Shown here: positions 1 to 64,000 of the stretch, one piece after another
How positions within the stretch are numbered: the first letter of the stretch is position 1
Layout: each line of letters begins with the position of its first letter
The notes under the pieces: model-generated
What the model was told of the DNA's origin: nothing
Databases searched by the model: none
The model's input: the letters and a program-made list of their open reading frames with translations, nothing else
Position numbers and translations under genes: made by a program
From: Manis javanica
Taxonomy: Eukaryota; Chordata; Mammalia; Pholidota; Manidae
DNA: 64,000 bases
Assembly: GCF_040802235.1 (NCBI RefSeq)
Contig: NC_133163.1
Coordinates: 40,506,501-40,570,500 of the forward strand
Reading direction: 5' to 3'

Positions 1-205
1 AGTGGCTGGCTGGGGAGTACGGCCAGAGAGAGCTGCAGAACCGCGGGAGAGGGTAGCCCCACTGGTGGGAGAGAGGAGAGACTTAGCTGTGAGAATAAAT
101 CCTTTAATTCTCAACGGCTTGCCCTTGCCTTAATTCGGTCTCACTGAATTTATACAAAATTTGCCCCAGGGCCGGAAACGGGAAACCCACCTCCTGGAGC
201 TACTG
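1..205 (+). mobile_element. LTR 3' part, cut by window edge
   Basis: This looks like the R/U5 end of a retroviral LTR. It has a polyadenylation signal (gagaataaatcc near 92-103), then a pyrimidine-rich stretch and the block ggtctcactgaat near 138. The same block occurs after the AATAAA of the three related solo LTRs at 1620, 11612 and 27152. The rest of the sequence differs, so it is a related but distinct family, and its 5' end lies outside the window. Confidence 0.55.
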
Positions 206-960
206 TCTCTTAAAGCATATCAGGGAAAAAGAGTATTAAGGTCAAGATGGGAGCAGAGAGACATAAAAAGTCAGAAAATCTATAATAAATCCAGTAAGTG
301 GAAGGGACACTGACTGCCCCCTCAGGGACTGGCCTCAGTCATATGCAATGGAGAGCAATGTGGTCCAAATGAGGTGATGAGTAGGAAGAACATTTTAGTG
401 ACAGCATAAAGGCTGGCTTGGGGTGTTCTAGATAGTTCAAGAAGAGGGGAATTGATTCATTACAGGGAATGTGCTACAAGTCTATAAAAACCAAGGGGGA
501 AGTATGCAAAGAAGATCTTGAGGTCAAAGAGCTGCCGCAAGCTGGCCCTGTGCCTCCACACCCACACTGACTGCTGAGCAGCTGGGGGCACCAGCTCCCA
601 CTCCCGCCACTTCCAGTGTCGCCCAAACTGCTGAGACTTGCCATCAATGGTGGTGGCCTGCAGTGGCTACTTTGGAGACAGCAACTGATTAGCTTCTTGG
701 CCAGCTACTCTCCCACCAGTGTCTCCTTTTGGTAGGACTTACCTGGAAACCAGCTGGCAAGGGTGTGGTTTCCAGGCTCCCTGGCCCTGTCATACAGGGT
801 AGCACAAGAAAAAGCAGGGATGTATTTGAATACTGACAGACTAAACCTGGCGGAAGAGGGAACTCAGGGCAGTGGCCAAGTCCGGGATATGGCACCTGCT
901 GGAGGAGGGAGGCTATGTTCTAGAACGTGTTCTACTATTGATTTACTGTGTCCTCTCCAA
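206..960. other. Upstream flank, nothing recognised
   Basis: No exon, RNA gene or repeat that I recognise. Short open frames on both strands lack any family resemblance and look like chance. It could be old retroviral internal sequence, because it lies between two LTR-like blocks. Confidence 0.4.
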
Positions 961-961
961 G

Positions 962-1488
962 GTGAAGCAGGTGGGAACTCCTGCCTGAACAAGAAGCACT
1001 CCATTTTGGAATGAGTCTCCATCCTGGGACGCATACCTAACTTGAAAACATATTCTTAGAATAGCACCTGGTCAAGGACAAGGTTTAGGTCACTTGACCT
1101 GTGACAATGAATCACCCAATCAAGCACAAGTTTTAAATTAACCTGTGATGTTTACTATTAACATTCTTTTTTCTGAAAGTCTCTGTTCTAGGGCATCAAA
1201 AGAAATGTTTTGACTAACAGACCATGAGATTATAAACTGACATATGTTGAATGTCAAAGTTAGGGACCCACCCTGAGACATGTTGTTGTAGAAGCATCAA
1301 GAAAGATCAATCACTGTCGTACCTCTGAACCTCTGGACCTTCACAGACTGCCTTTATAAATCCCAAACCACCTCCTTTTTGCTGGATCTGACCTGTCTTT
1401 TCCTGTCAGCTCCTAGTGCATAAGCTGACTCTAATAAATTCCATCTGCTTGCTTTCTTTCGAGTTCAGTGTTTATTTTTATAACAATG
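962..1488 (+). mobile_element. Probable solo LTR (class I-like)
   Basis: The layout is that of an LTR: a TATA-like tttataaatccc near 1353, a polyadenylation signal (ctctaataaatt) near 1432 and a T-rich R/U5 end. The borders are approximate, no target-site duplication is clear, and the family is not identified. Confidence 0.45.
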
Positions 1489-1524
1489 GACTCCAGAACC
1501 TGGTCTTTGGACATCTGGTAACCA

Positions 1525-2095
1525 AGGCGGTAGAGCATAGTGATTCAGGGCATGAGCTGTGGCCTTCTCTGCAAAGTGGGAAATAATATCTACCTCAAAA
1601 GATTATGAGTATTAAATGGTGTGGAGAAAGTGAAGGTTCCTATGGCCAGGATTCTCACCTGGCCCTGGCCGACTGGCTCACTACACACGTGTGGGCAATA
1701 CGTTGTTACTGACTATATGAAGAGCTCCGCCCAGTGCTCTGGGCAACATGGTGGCATGGCTGCAGGAGAGCAGAGGCTGGAGTGGTGGCAGTGACGAGGA
1801 CAGAGACTAAGACGACTGCAGGGATAGAGAGGCCCAGAGGCAGAGATGGGCCTGCTGCATGCAGACTCGCTCTGAGTGCCACTGTGGGAATAAAGTTGGA
1901 TATAAACCCTCTTAGCCCAAGAACGCTCCACTGTCATTTTTTCAGTCTCACTGAATCCTCAGTGAACTTGTCTGGGGATGAAACCCACTGGCAAGACAGA
2001 TGGGTTACTCTAGGTGAAGTATTTAGAGCAGTGCCTGGAACATAGTAAACATTCAACAAATGACCGCTAGTGTCATTGTTACTATCATGCTGATT
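1525..2095 (+). repeat. MIR SINE split by an LTR
   Basis: The left half (1525-1619) and right half (2000-2095) together follow the MIR consensus: a gene-proximal core, then attaaatgg, then gcagtgcctggaacatagtaaac. The LTR at 1620-1999 interrupts it. Joining the halves restores a continuous MIR, which fixes the LTR borders and the order of events. Confidence 0.7.
1620..1999 (+). mobile_element. Solo LTR, family 1, copy 1
   Basis: It starts TGTGGAGAAAGTGAAGG and ends ...GCAAGACAG, and lies inside a MIR. The 4-bp word atgg is found on both sides (1616-1619 and 2000-2003), as expected of a retroviral integration. The AATAAA is near 1891, followed by the family block tctcactgaat. It is the most diverged of the three copies (compare 11612 and 27152). 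No internal retroviral sequence remains, so it is a recombination-derived solo LTR. Confidence 0.75.
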
Positions 2096-2404
2096 TCAGT
2101 TTTGCCATCTGTAAAGAAAAGTTAAGGGAAGGTTAAATTATCTTTGCTCCTCACGAAACAGCCCAAGGAAAGGAGAACTAAATTACACTCAATATGAGCC
2201 TGAAGCTGGGCTGGATTTTGGAGATGCAGAGAAAAACAATATCCCGCTTCAAACAGCTCACAGTCTAATGGGGAGAGAGGAAAATCACTGATTTAAGGTA
2301 AAATGTGCTCAGTGATAGACTAGACAAAGGAAAGTTCTAGAAGAGTACAGAGATGGGTTTTGTAGCATAGTGAAAGAATTTATACAGACTCCATTTTAAT
2401 CCAA

Positions 2405-2520
2405 AATTATCATTTTGTGACCCTGGGCAGTTCACTTAGTCATCCCGGCCTCAGTTTCCTTGTAGTACCAGCGGAGATACTAAAAGGACCTGCCTCGAAG
2501 CTGTTGTGAAAATAAAGGGA
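2405..2520 (+). repeat. MIR core fragment
   Basis: The stretch reading tgaccctgggcagttcactt ... cctcagtttccttgtag, followed by a degraded 'gttgtgaaaataaa' end, matches the conserved MIR core in the + orientation. It lies just upstream of the CCDC175 promoter. Confidence 0.65.
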
Positions 2521-2733
2521 GAACACGAGGCGCCTCTTGCAGCCATGGCACAGAGGTGAGTTCAAAAGCGATGGTTATTAGGATCCCAGGGGTCCACGGG
2601 AAAAGCACCAGGCCTGAACTCAGAAGCGGAGGTGGAAGGCTGAAGTGGGGCTCATGCTCCCATGATCGCTCAGTTAATGTGGATGACGCTGGGGAGCCAG
2701 GAAAGTACCACCCCGGAAGAGCGCGGCTTCCTC

Positions 2734-2747
2734 GTCGCCCGGGCAAC
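2734..2747 (+). promoter_or_regulatory. RFX X-box motif
   Basis: GTCGCCCGGGCAAC is a 14-bp imperfect palindrome with half-sites GTCGCC and GGCAAC. It matches the RFX-family X-box (GTNRCC, 0-3 nt, RGYAAC). It lies 49 bp before the CCDC175 ATG inside the CpG-rich promoter, a usual position for ciliary and spermatid genes. Binding is inferred. Confidence 0.65.
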
Positions 2748-2777
2748 CGGCCGCCCTCCCCTCCGCCCGGCTGGTAG

Positions 2778-57749
<54,972 letters not shown>

Positions 57750-58944
57750 GTAAATTTTATTTTATATAAGAATCAATTTAGATGGTTACACACACAGGTG
57801 GGCCTATATTTCATGCTACTCTAATCAGTTAAAATGTAAAAGCTGTACAAACAAGGCTAAATTTTCATTATGAATCTTCTTTTCTTGAAAAAGAAATAGA
57901 GCAATAAGAAATATTTTTTTAGTTAAAAATGTTTCGCACTCCAGATTATGTAGATGTACTGGCAAAATCCATTGGGACAGGTGGAGCAGCACAGGATGCC
58001 ATGCAGAACCGGCACAGGGATGGCCGGGCAGAGTAACAAGGACAAGGAAGACCAGGGAGGTCATAAAAAGAAGGCAGCCTACTGACTTGGTAACTGCCAA
58101 GTTACCTGGGATAGATGAGAGTGTGAATGTTGGGTTGGCGGAGAGAAAGGGCACTGAAGATGCCCAGGGAGCCCATGGGCAGCAGGTCTCTGGGAAGTCA
58201 ACAGAAAACATGCTTCCCAAGGCGATGGTATTACCTTGAAAGGCAGAGGCGTGTCTCTTGGAGCCTGCCATTGGTAGAGTTGCTGAGGAGAGGAGGGATG
58301 GTGGTAGAAGCCTTCCTGAACTTGATTCAGTTTGAAGAGGAAAGGGGGCCTGGCTACACCAAAGAGGAGCTTTATTTGAAGGCAGCAGTCCTTTGCTGTA
58401 GCAAGAGAGGAGGGAGTCCTTACCTTTCAAAATTTAGATCTCACATGGTCCATGACTGTTACACCTGTAGAAACCCTCTGCTGATAACTGGTCTGAGAAA
58501 AACCAATTCTTTCTAATATCTTTAACAAAAAAGAGAAGCAGATAGGTCTTCCATACAAAAATACTATAAGATAAACAAGTGAAAGGGGGAATGAAATTTT
58601 CCAATAAATGAAGAACACACAGAAAAATGGTGCTGGAACAGGTGCAAATGGTGATCAGACTATCTGCTGTGAGTTAAAAGAAATGATTTATAGAGATGCC
58701 AAGAAGGATCATTGGTATGGCCTATAGGACCTCAGGGAAGAGACGTCAAAGTGGATGGCCAGAAAACAGGAAGAGGTGACAGGGAGAGGAGTGCAGTGCA
58801 GTGAGCAAAGAAGAGAAAGAAAGTGTGGAATGATTTCAGGTGAAAAGAGAAGGAACAGAAGGGAGAAGAGTCAGGTGGGAAGCATTTCTCCACTGGCTGC
58901 AGCATGTCTGGGCTTCTAATATTCTAGATGCTGAAAGACACAAA
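57750..58944. other. Intron 13 proximal part, unclassified
   Basis: No further CCDC175 exon recognised. Open frames at 57825-58430 (-) and 58127-58516 (+) overlap on opposite strands and match no family. 57950-58420 may be an old LINE or LTR remnant. Confidence 0.4.
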
Positions 58945-58959
58945 TTATAAAAAACAACA

Positions 58960-60600
58960 ATAGCCAAAGCAATCCTGAGAAGTAAGAATAAAATGGGGGG
59001 GGGGGGTTGGAGATTACGCTCCCTGACTTCAAGCTCTACTACAAAGCCACAGTAATCAAGACAATTTGGTACTGCCAGAAGAACAGACTCATTGACCAAT
59101 GAAACAGATGAGAGAGCCCAGATATAAACCCAAACATATATGGTCAATTAATATATGATAAAAGAACCATGGATATACAAAGGGGAAATGACAGCCTCTT
59201 CAACAGCTAGTGTTGGCAAAACTGGACAACCACATGCAAGAGAATGAAACTAGATTATTGTCTAACCCCATACACAAAAGTTAACTCAAAATGGATCAAA
59301 GCCTGAATATAAGTCATGAAACCATAAAATTCTTAGAAGAAAACATAGGCAAAAATCTCTTGAATATAAATACAAGCAACTTTTTCCTCAACACATCTCC
59401 TTGGGCAAGGAAAACAAAATAAAAAATGAACAAATGGGACTATACCATACTAAAAAGCTTCTGTACAGCAAAGGACACCATCAGCAGAACAAAAAGGCAT
59501 CCTACAGTATAGGAGAATATATTTGTAAATGACATCTCACAAGGGGTTAACATCCAAAATATATCAAGAACTCACATGCCTCAACACCCAAAAAGCAAAT
59601 AAGCCAATTAAAAAATGGGCAGAGGATCTGAACAGACACTTCTCCAATGAAGAAATTCAGATGGCCAACAGGCACATGAAAAGATGCTCCACATCACTAA
59701 TTATCAGGGAAATGCAAATTAAAACCACTATGAGATATCACCTCATACCAGTAAGGATAGCCAACATAGAAAAAACTAGAAACAATAAATGCTGGCAAGG
59801 ATGCGGAAAAAGGGAAACCCTCCTACACTGCTGGTGGGAATGTAAATTAGTTCAACCATTGTGGAAAGCAGTATGGAGGTTCCTCAAAAAACTCAAAAAA
59901 GAAATACCGTTTGACCCAGGAATTCCACTTGTAGGAATTTACCCTAAGAATGCAGCACTCAAGTTTGAAAAAGACAGATGCACCTCTATGTTTATCGCAG
60001 CACTATTTACAATAGCCAAGAATTGGAAGCAACCTAACTGTCCATCAGTAGATGAATGGATAAAGAAGATGTAGTACATAAACATAATGGAATATTATTC
60101 CGCCATAAGAAGAAAACAAATCCTACCATTTGCAACAACATGAATGGAACTAGAAAGTATTATGCTCAGTGAAATAAGCCAGATGGAGAAAGACAAGTAC
60201 CAAATGATTTCACTCATCTGTGAAGCATAAGAACAAAGCAAAAACTGAAGGAACAAAACAGCAGCAGACCCACAGAACCCAAGAATGGACTAACAGTTAC
60301 CAAAGGGAAAGGGAGTGGGGAAGATGGGTGGGAAGGGAGGGATAAGGGGGAAAAGTGGGCATTACAATTAGCACACATAATGTAGTTGGGGGAAGGGAAG
60401 CACGGGGAAGGCAGTATAGCACAGAGAAGGCAAGTAGTGACTCTATAGCATCTTAGTATGCTGATGAACAGTGACTGTAATGGGTATGTGGTGGGGACTT
60501 GATCATGGGGGGAATCTAGTAGCTATAATATTGCTCGTGTGATTGTATATTAATGATACAAAACAACAACAATAACAAAAAAAAAACAAAGCAGACAAAG
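58960..60600 (+). mobile_element. L1-D, 5'-truncated L1 fragment
   Basis: Begins in the reverse-transcriptase C-terminal part (caatagccaaagcaatcctg, as in L1-C near 41240) and runs through the ORF2 end, 3'UTR and an A-rich tail at 60557-60590. Its longest open piece (59529-60074) includes [21 protein letters not shown] run of 12 G at 58995-59006 and many stops mark it as dead. The A-rich flanks (aaaaaacaa type) may hide a short target duplication. Confidence 0.9.
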
Positions 60601-61580
60601 AGCCCTGCTCTTAGAATTCTTACATCCAGCCAGGGGAGATTAAAAATAAAGAAGTAAAACATATGTATCCAATGGTGATACATACTATAAAGAAAAATAA
60701 AGCAGGGATAGGAGACAGTGTATGTGAGGCCATCTGTGCTGCCTTAACTAACATTATCAGGGTGACACTGAAGGACGTGAGGAAGTGTGGCTTGTGGATG
60801 TCTAGAGGAGGCAGCTCCAGGCAGAGGTCATGCTGAACATGAAGGTTCTGAGGCAGGACTGTCTCGTCTGGGGAATAACAAGGAGGCAGCGTGCCTGGAG
60901 CAGAGATGGGGGAGAGTTGCTGGGGTGCTGGGACTCCTCTAGAAGTAGAGGCTGCAGTGGAATTAGGAGGGCAAATACTTATAGGGAGCGCTACCCAGGA
61001 AAGGACTGGGCAGGGTAGGCTGTCAGGCCATAAGGTAACCTGCAGACTCTCTCAGGGAGGCTCCCGAGCAAGCCTGCCTGTCAGAAGAGCCCTGCCTTGG
61101 GCCTTGGGCTCTGATGGCTACCCGTGTGCCACCTCCTTGCTCAGTCGCCTTGAGAACACCCCTCCAAGACAATGAGCTTGGCTGCACAGCCCAAGCACTG
61201 CTGAAGGAGCTGACCCCTGGAGGCTGTCAGGGCACCACCCTCCGTGCCCCAGGGCCATGAGGCCTTCCTCAAGGGGAGATCCAGAAGGGCACCCCCAGGT
61301 CTGCTGCACCTTAAGGCCATTGTGAGTACTTTGTCTTTTGCTCTGCCTGGGCCAGGACACCATCAGAGGGTTCTGAGTGGAGGGCTGAAATAATCTGATT
61401 TTCATTAAAGCAGGATCATTCTAGCTGTTGTGTTGAGGAGAAGTAGGACAGCAATGGCAGATGCTGGAGGGCTGATTCGGAAGCTAGAACAACACTCCAA
61501 GTGGTTCAAGCAGCTTGAACTAGAATGTTAATTGAGGAAGCCATTGGAAGTAGTCAGCATCTCAGGTATTTTTGGGGATC
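60600..61580 (-). mobile_element. L2 LINE remnant, antisense
   Basis: agagccctgctcttagaatt, then aaagaaaaataaagcaggga, aggcagctccaggcagaggt, and later aaataatctgattttcatta and gcaggatcattctagctgtt follow the reverse complement of L2. The middle (about 61000-61330) is unclear. Confidence 0.65.
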
Positions 61581-64000
61581 AAGCTGACAGTTTACCGTCA
61601 TACTTACTGGTAAACCAAAGGGGTGATCCCCTTAGAGTCAGGAGTAAAATAAGGACACTATTTAACTTCACATGCAAGCTTGTTGCAATTAGGCAGGCTA
61701 AGTACATTAGAAATATAAGGCTCTGCTGATGATATCATTACTGCAGAATGTCCTCCAGCCTGTGCTCAGGGTGCCGGGCTGTGTGCTGGCTGCAGGGCAG
61801 TGTCTGCCTCTGTCTAATTCACAAATTGGGTGGCTAGCAGCCTGTGTGCCATTATAAAGCAAAAACCCCTTTTTCCCTTGATAATCATCACCAGTAACCC
61901 TGTGAATCCCGTTTCTGCCTTTGGTTCAGTGGCATGAGGAACCCAAATTGGAGAGAAAGTGACCTCAGGTTCTGATATAGAACCATTAGTGCCCCCTTGG
62001 TGGAACTATGCTTCTCTTAGAGCAGTAAGACCTCCAAACCAACAGAGTAGGGATCCACAGGAAGGGAAAGCAAAATCATTAGGATTAATAGTGCGAGGTC
62101 CTTCCTCTTGGTCCCTAACCCATAAATTCTGCCTTTAGAAAAGAGCCCTGAATATTAGTCACTGGTCCAGAGTATAAACTTCCAAATCTTGAGAGGTGTT
62201 TTCTCCCAAGCAGTGCTGTGCCTAAGTCTTCTACAGACTTGTCTCTGATACCCAAGGGTCTCTGCTGCCATCTTCATCCTCATCCCGCACTGACATGCTG
62301 GGCACAGTGGGATCTGCTGACTCTGACAGCCTGTATCTGGCAGTGTTCAGGAAGCAGAGCTACCAGGAAAGGGGTTTATGAAGAATTTGACCTTCTGTAG
62401 TTGTGGGAGTTGGTTTCACAGTCTAGTGAGGCTGTCAGCTTTGATCTGGAGCTGGAGCCTTAAGGCAGCAGAGCAGCCAGTCAGGAAGGGAAGATAGACA
62501 GGAAATGGAGAAAAGCTGGTCAAACCCGGGCCCATGGTCACAGCTCAATGTGCACGACATTCAGGAGTCAGGGAAGCTGGAGGAGCACTCGGAGGAGGTG
62601 AAAGAGCTGCAGGCCTGCCTGGCTGCCTGCCTCTGACAAACTGAGCCAGAAGACAAACACCAGCTTGCCTGAGGTGGGCAGCACCTGGCACCCAACGTCT
62701 CCAAGAATAAAAAAAGAGCACGGTTTCTGGCCAGGGCATGGCTGGCACCTAAGCTGCGGGGCAGCAATGGTAATGCCCTCACATACCTCCTTATCCCCTT
62801 GCTCTTCTTTTTTAGAAAACATAGCATAGACAATACACGGTTGAGTTTGTTAACACTGCAGTCTAGAGAAGTTCTGGAGAAGAAGTCCCCTTTTAAAAAG
62901 GGACATATATCAAATTACGTATGCATGCAACTTGTATAAAAATAAAAACAAAGCTTTTAAGAGTAAACTGTGTGAAATATGGCTTATGAATCTTTACTCT
63001 TGATCCTGCATTGTGATACTTTTAAATCATCGTGTTTTTGTCTTTTTGTATTTATTCATAAAGATTCTAATAGCAATTTGGGAGGAGACATATCAGGCTG
63101 GCATATCACTGTGTTAATTAGGGCATAAGCCAGCTGCTCTGTCAAAGAAATGCCAAAATGCAGTGAACATAAGCAAGATGTGTAGTCCAGGGTTAGCAGC
63201 CCTCTGTCCTTAGCTGGGCAGTTGACCTTAGCTTACCTTTCTGGCTCCTTCCCCTGGTAGCCTGATAAAGGTGGACTGTCAGTTGTATTATCAGGCAATA
63301 TTGCTCATACTGAGCGGCCCCTGGCTGGTGTGTCATGTCTGGACTGGGAAAATAACTGGTGGGAACCCAGAGCATTGGGCTTCCCTGGGTTTTGTGCCTC
63401 TCTTAAATGGGTTTGTCCCTTTTGGGAGCCAGGAAGGGGTGCCCAAGGGATGTTGGTTCCTATTTGAACGTAGGGCTTCTAAGCCAGGGAGGCTGGCACA
63501 CCCACTCGCAGGTGCTCTCTTTCTCTTGCATTTGAGTTAATGGTCACTCCACTGGGGTCGAAGGACACTAGCCTCTGGTTGGCTTTGTTGAGGGTGCCTC
63601 CTACTGGGGAAGCACGCCTGGCATTGCTCTGCAGGCACTTGGGCTTTCCTTCAAACTATGTGTGTAATGCAGCTTGGATAAAATAAAAACTAAGAAACAA
63701 AAGGTTTTAAGAGTGCACTGGGTCAAGTATGGCCCATTCAAATCTTCAAAGTCTGAGTATCTAGTTGAGAGGACTCTCTGACGTGGTCATTATTGAAGAG
63801 AGATGTTTATTTCTCTTTCCTGGTACAAGCCGAAGGGAAAGTGTCCAGGGCTGGAAGAGCAGCTCTCCCATCCTCAGCACGAGGCCAACCTGTGTGGGTC
63901 CAAGTGCAGCTTCCATTCTCACCCTCTTCCAGCCAGGGGAAGGAGGAAAGGCTGCGGGGGCACAGACCCCTTCCTGCTGCAGGGGCAGGACCCAGCAGTG
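61581..64000. other. Intron 13 distal part to window edge, unclassified
   Basis: No exon of CCDC175 recognised. Two related segments at 62909-62993 and 63652-63746 share a tail (aagcttttaagag or aaggttttaagag, then caagtatggc or gaaatatggc) and may be ends of two LTR-like copies. Open frames at 62545-62833 (-) have no family match. Confidence 0.35.

Noticed and set aside
1713..2045. Small open frames on both strands at 1.7-2.0 kb
   Set aside because: They lie within the solo LTR and simply translate it.
57825..58516. Overlapping 201-codon (-) and 129-codon (+) frames in intron 13
   Set aside because: Opposite-strand overlap, no family match, no splice context, and the sequence resembles diverged repeat.
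62545..62833. Possible processed pseudogene around 62560-62830
   Set aside because: A short coiled-coil-like reading exists on the + strand but stops quickly, and I could not tie it to a known protein or find a poly(A) tail and target duplication.

Overview
The window is chromosomal DNA from a placental mammal. The evidence is a 13-exon stretch of a spliced gene with GT/AG borders, a GC-rich promoter, and introns filled with LINE-1 (L1), MIR, L2, MER5A, MaLR and endogenous-retrovirus LTR sequence. I recognised no lineage-specific SINE (no Alu, B1/B2, carnivore tRNA-Lys, ruminant, horse or bat type), yet the L1 copies are long and fairly young. That pattern would fit a SINE-poor lineage such as pangolins, but I cannot fix the species from sequence alone.

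The only host gene I can support is CCDC175 on the + strand. Its ATG is at 2796, and 13 coding exons run to 57749, joining in frame with consistent phases to give 541 codons. The human protein is about 790 residues as I recall it, so roughly the last third should lie beyond the right edge. The product is an almost continuous coiled-coil protein of unknown biochemical role. Its promoter carries a CpG-rich stretch and a near-perfect RFX X-box about 50 bp before the ATG, which suggests a cilium or sperm-flagellum expression programme.

Layout: 1-2700, upstream flank with LTRs and MIR; 2700-3060, promoter and exon 1; 3-19 kb, exons 2-6 with old repeats and three small local duplications; 20341-26304, L1-A (+), nearly full length, dead; 27152-27504, solo LTR; 27551-34104, L1-B (-), nearly full length, dead; exon 7 at 34964; 36073-44747, an 8.7-kb composite of L1-C (+) plus the 3' end of an endogenous retrovirus, apparently inside one pair of target-site duplications; 45.8-47.3 kb, an L2 carrying LTR insertions; exon 8; 48076-49222, a second copy of the same retroviral 3' end; exons 9-13; then intron 13 with an L1 fragment (L1-D) and L2 remnants to the right edge.

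The most interesting material is in the mobile elements. Both retroviral 3' ends stop exactly at the LTR cleavage site and pass into A-rich sequence with no U5, so they are RNA-derived retrocopies rather than proviral or solo-LTR remains. The three long L1s share the start of their 5'UTR, but two of them have amplified different segments into tandem promoter-like monomers. L1-C is nearly complete but has an Asp-to-Asn change in the reverse-transcriptase catalytic motif as well as frameshifts. L1-B and L1-C lie in opposite orientations on either side of exon 7.
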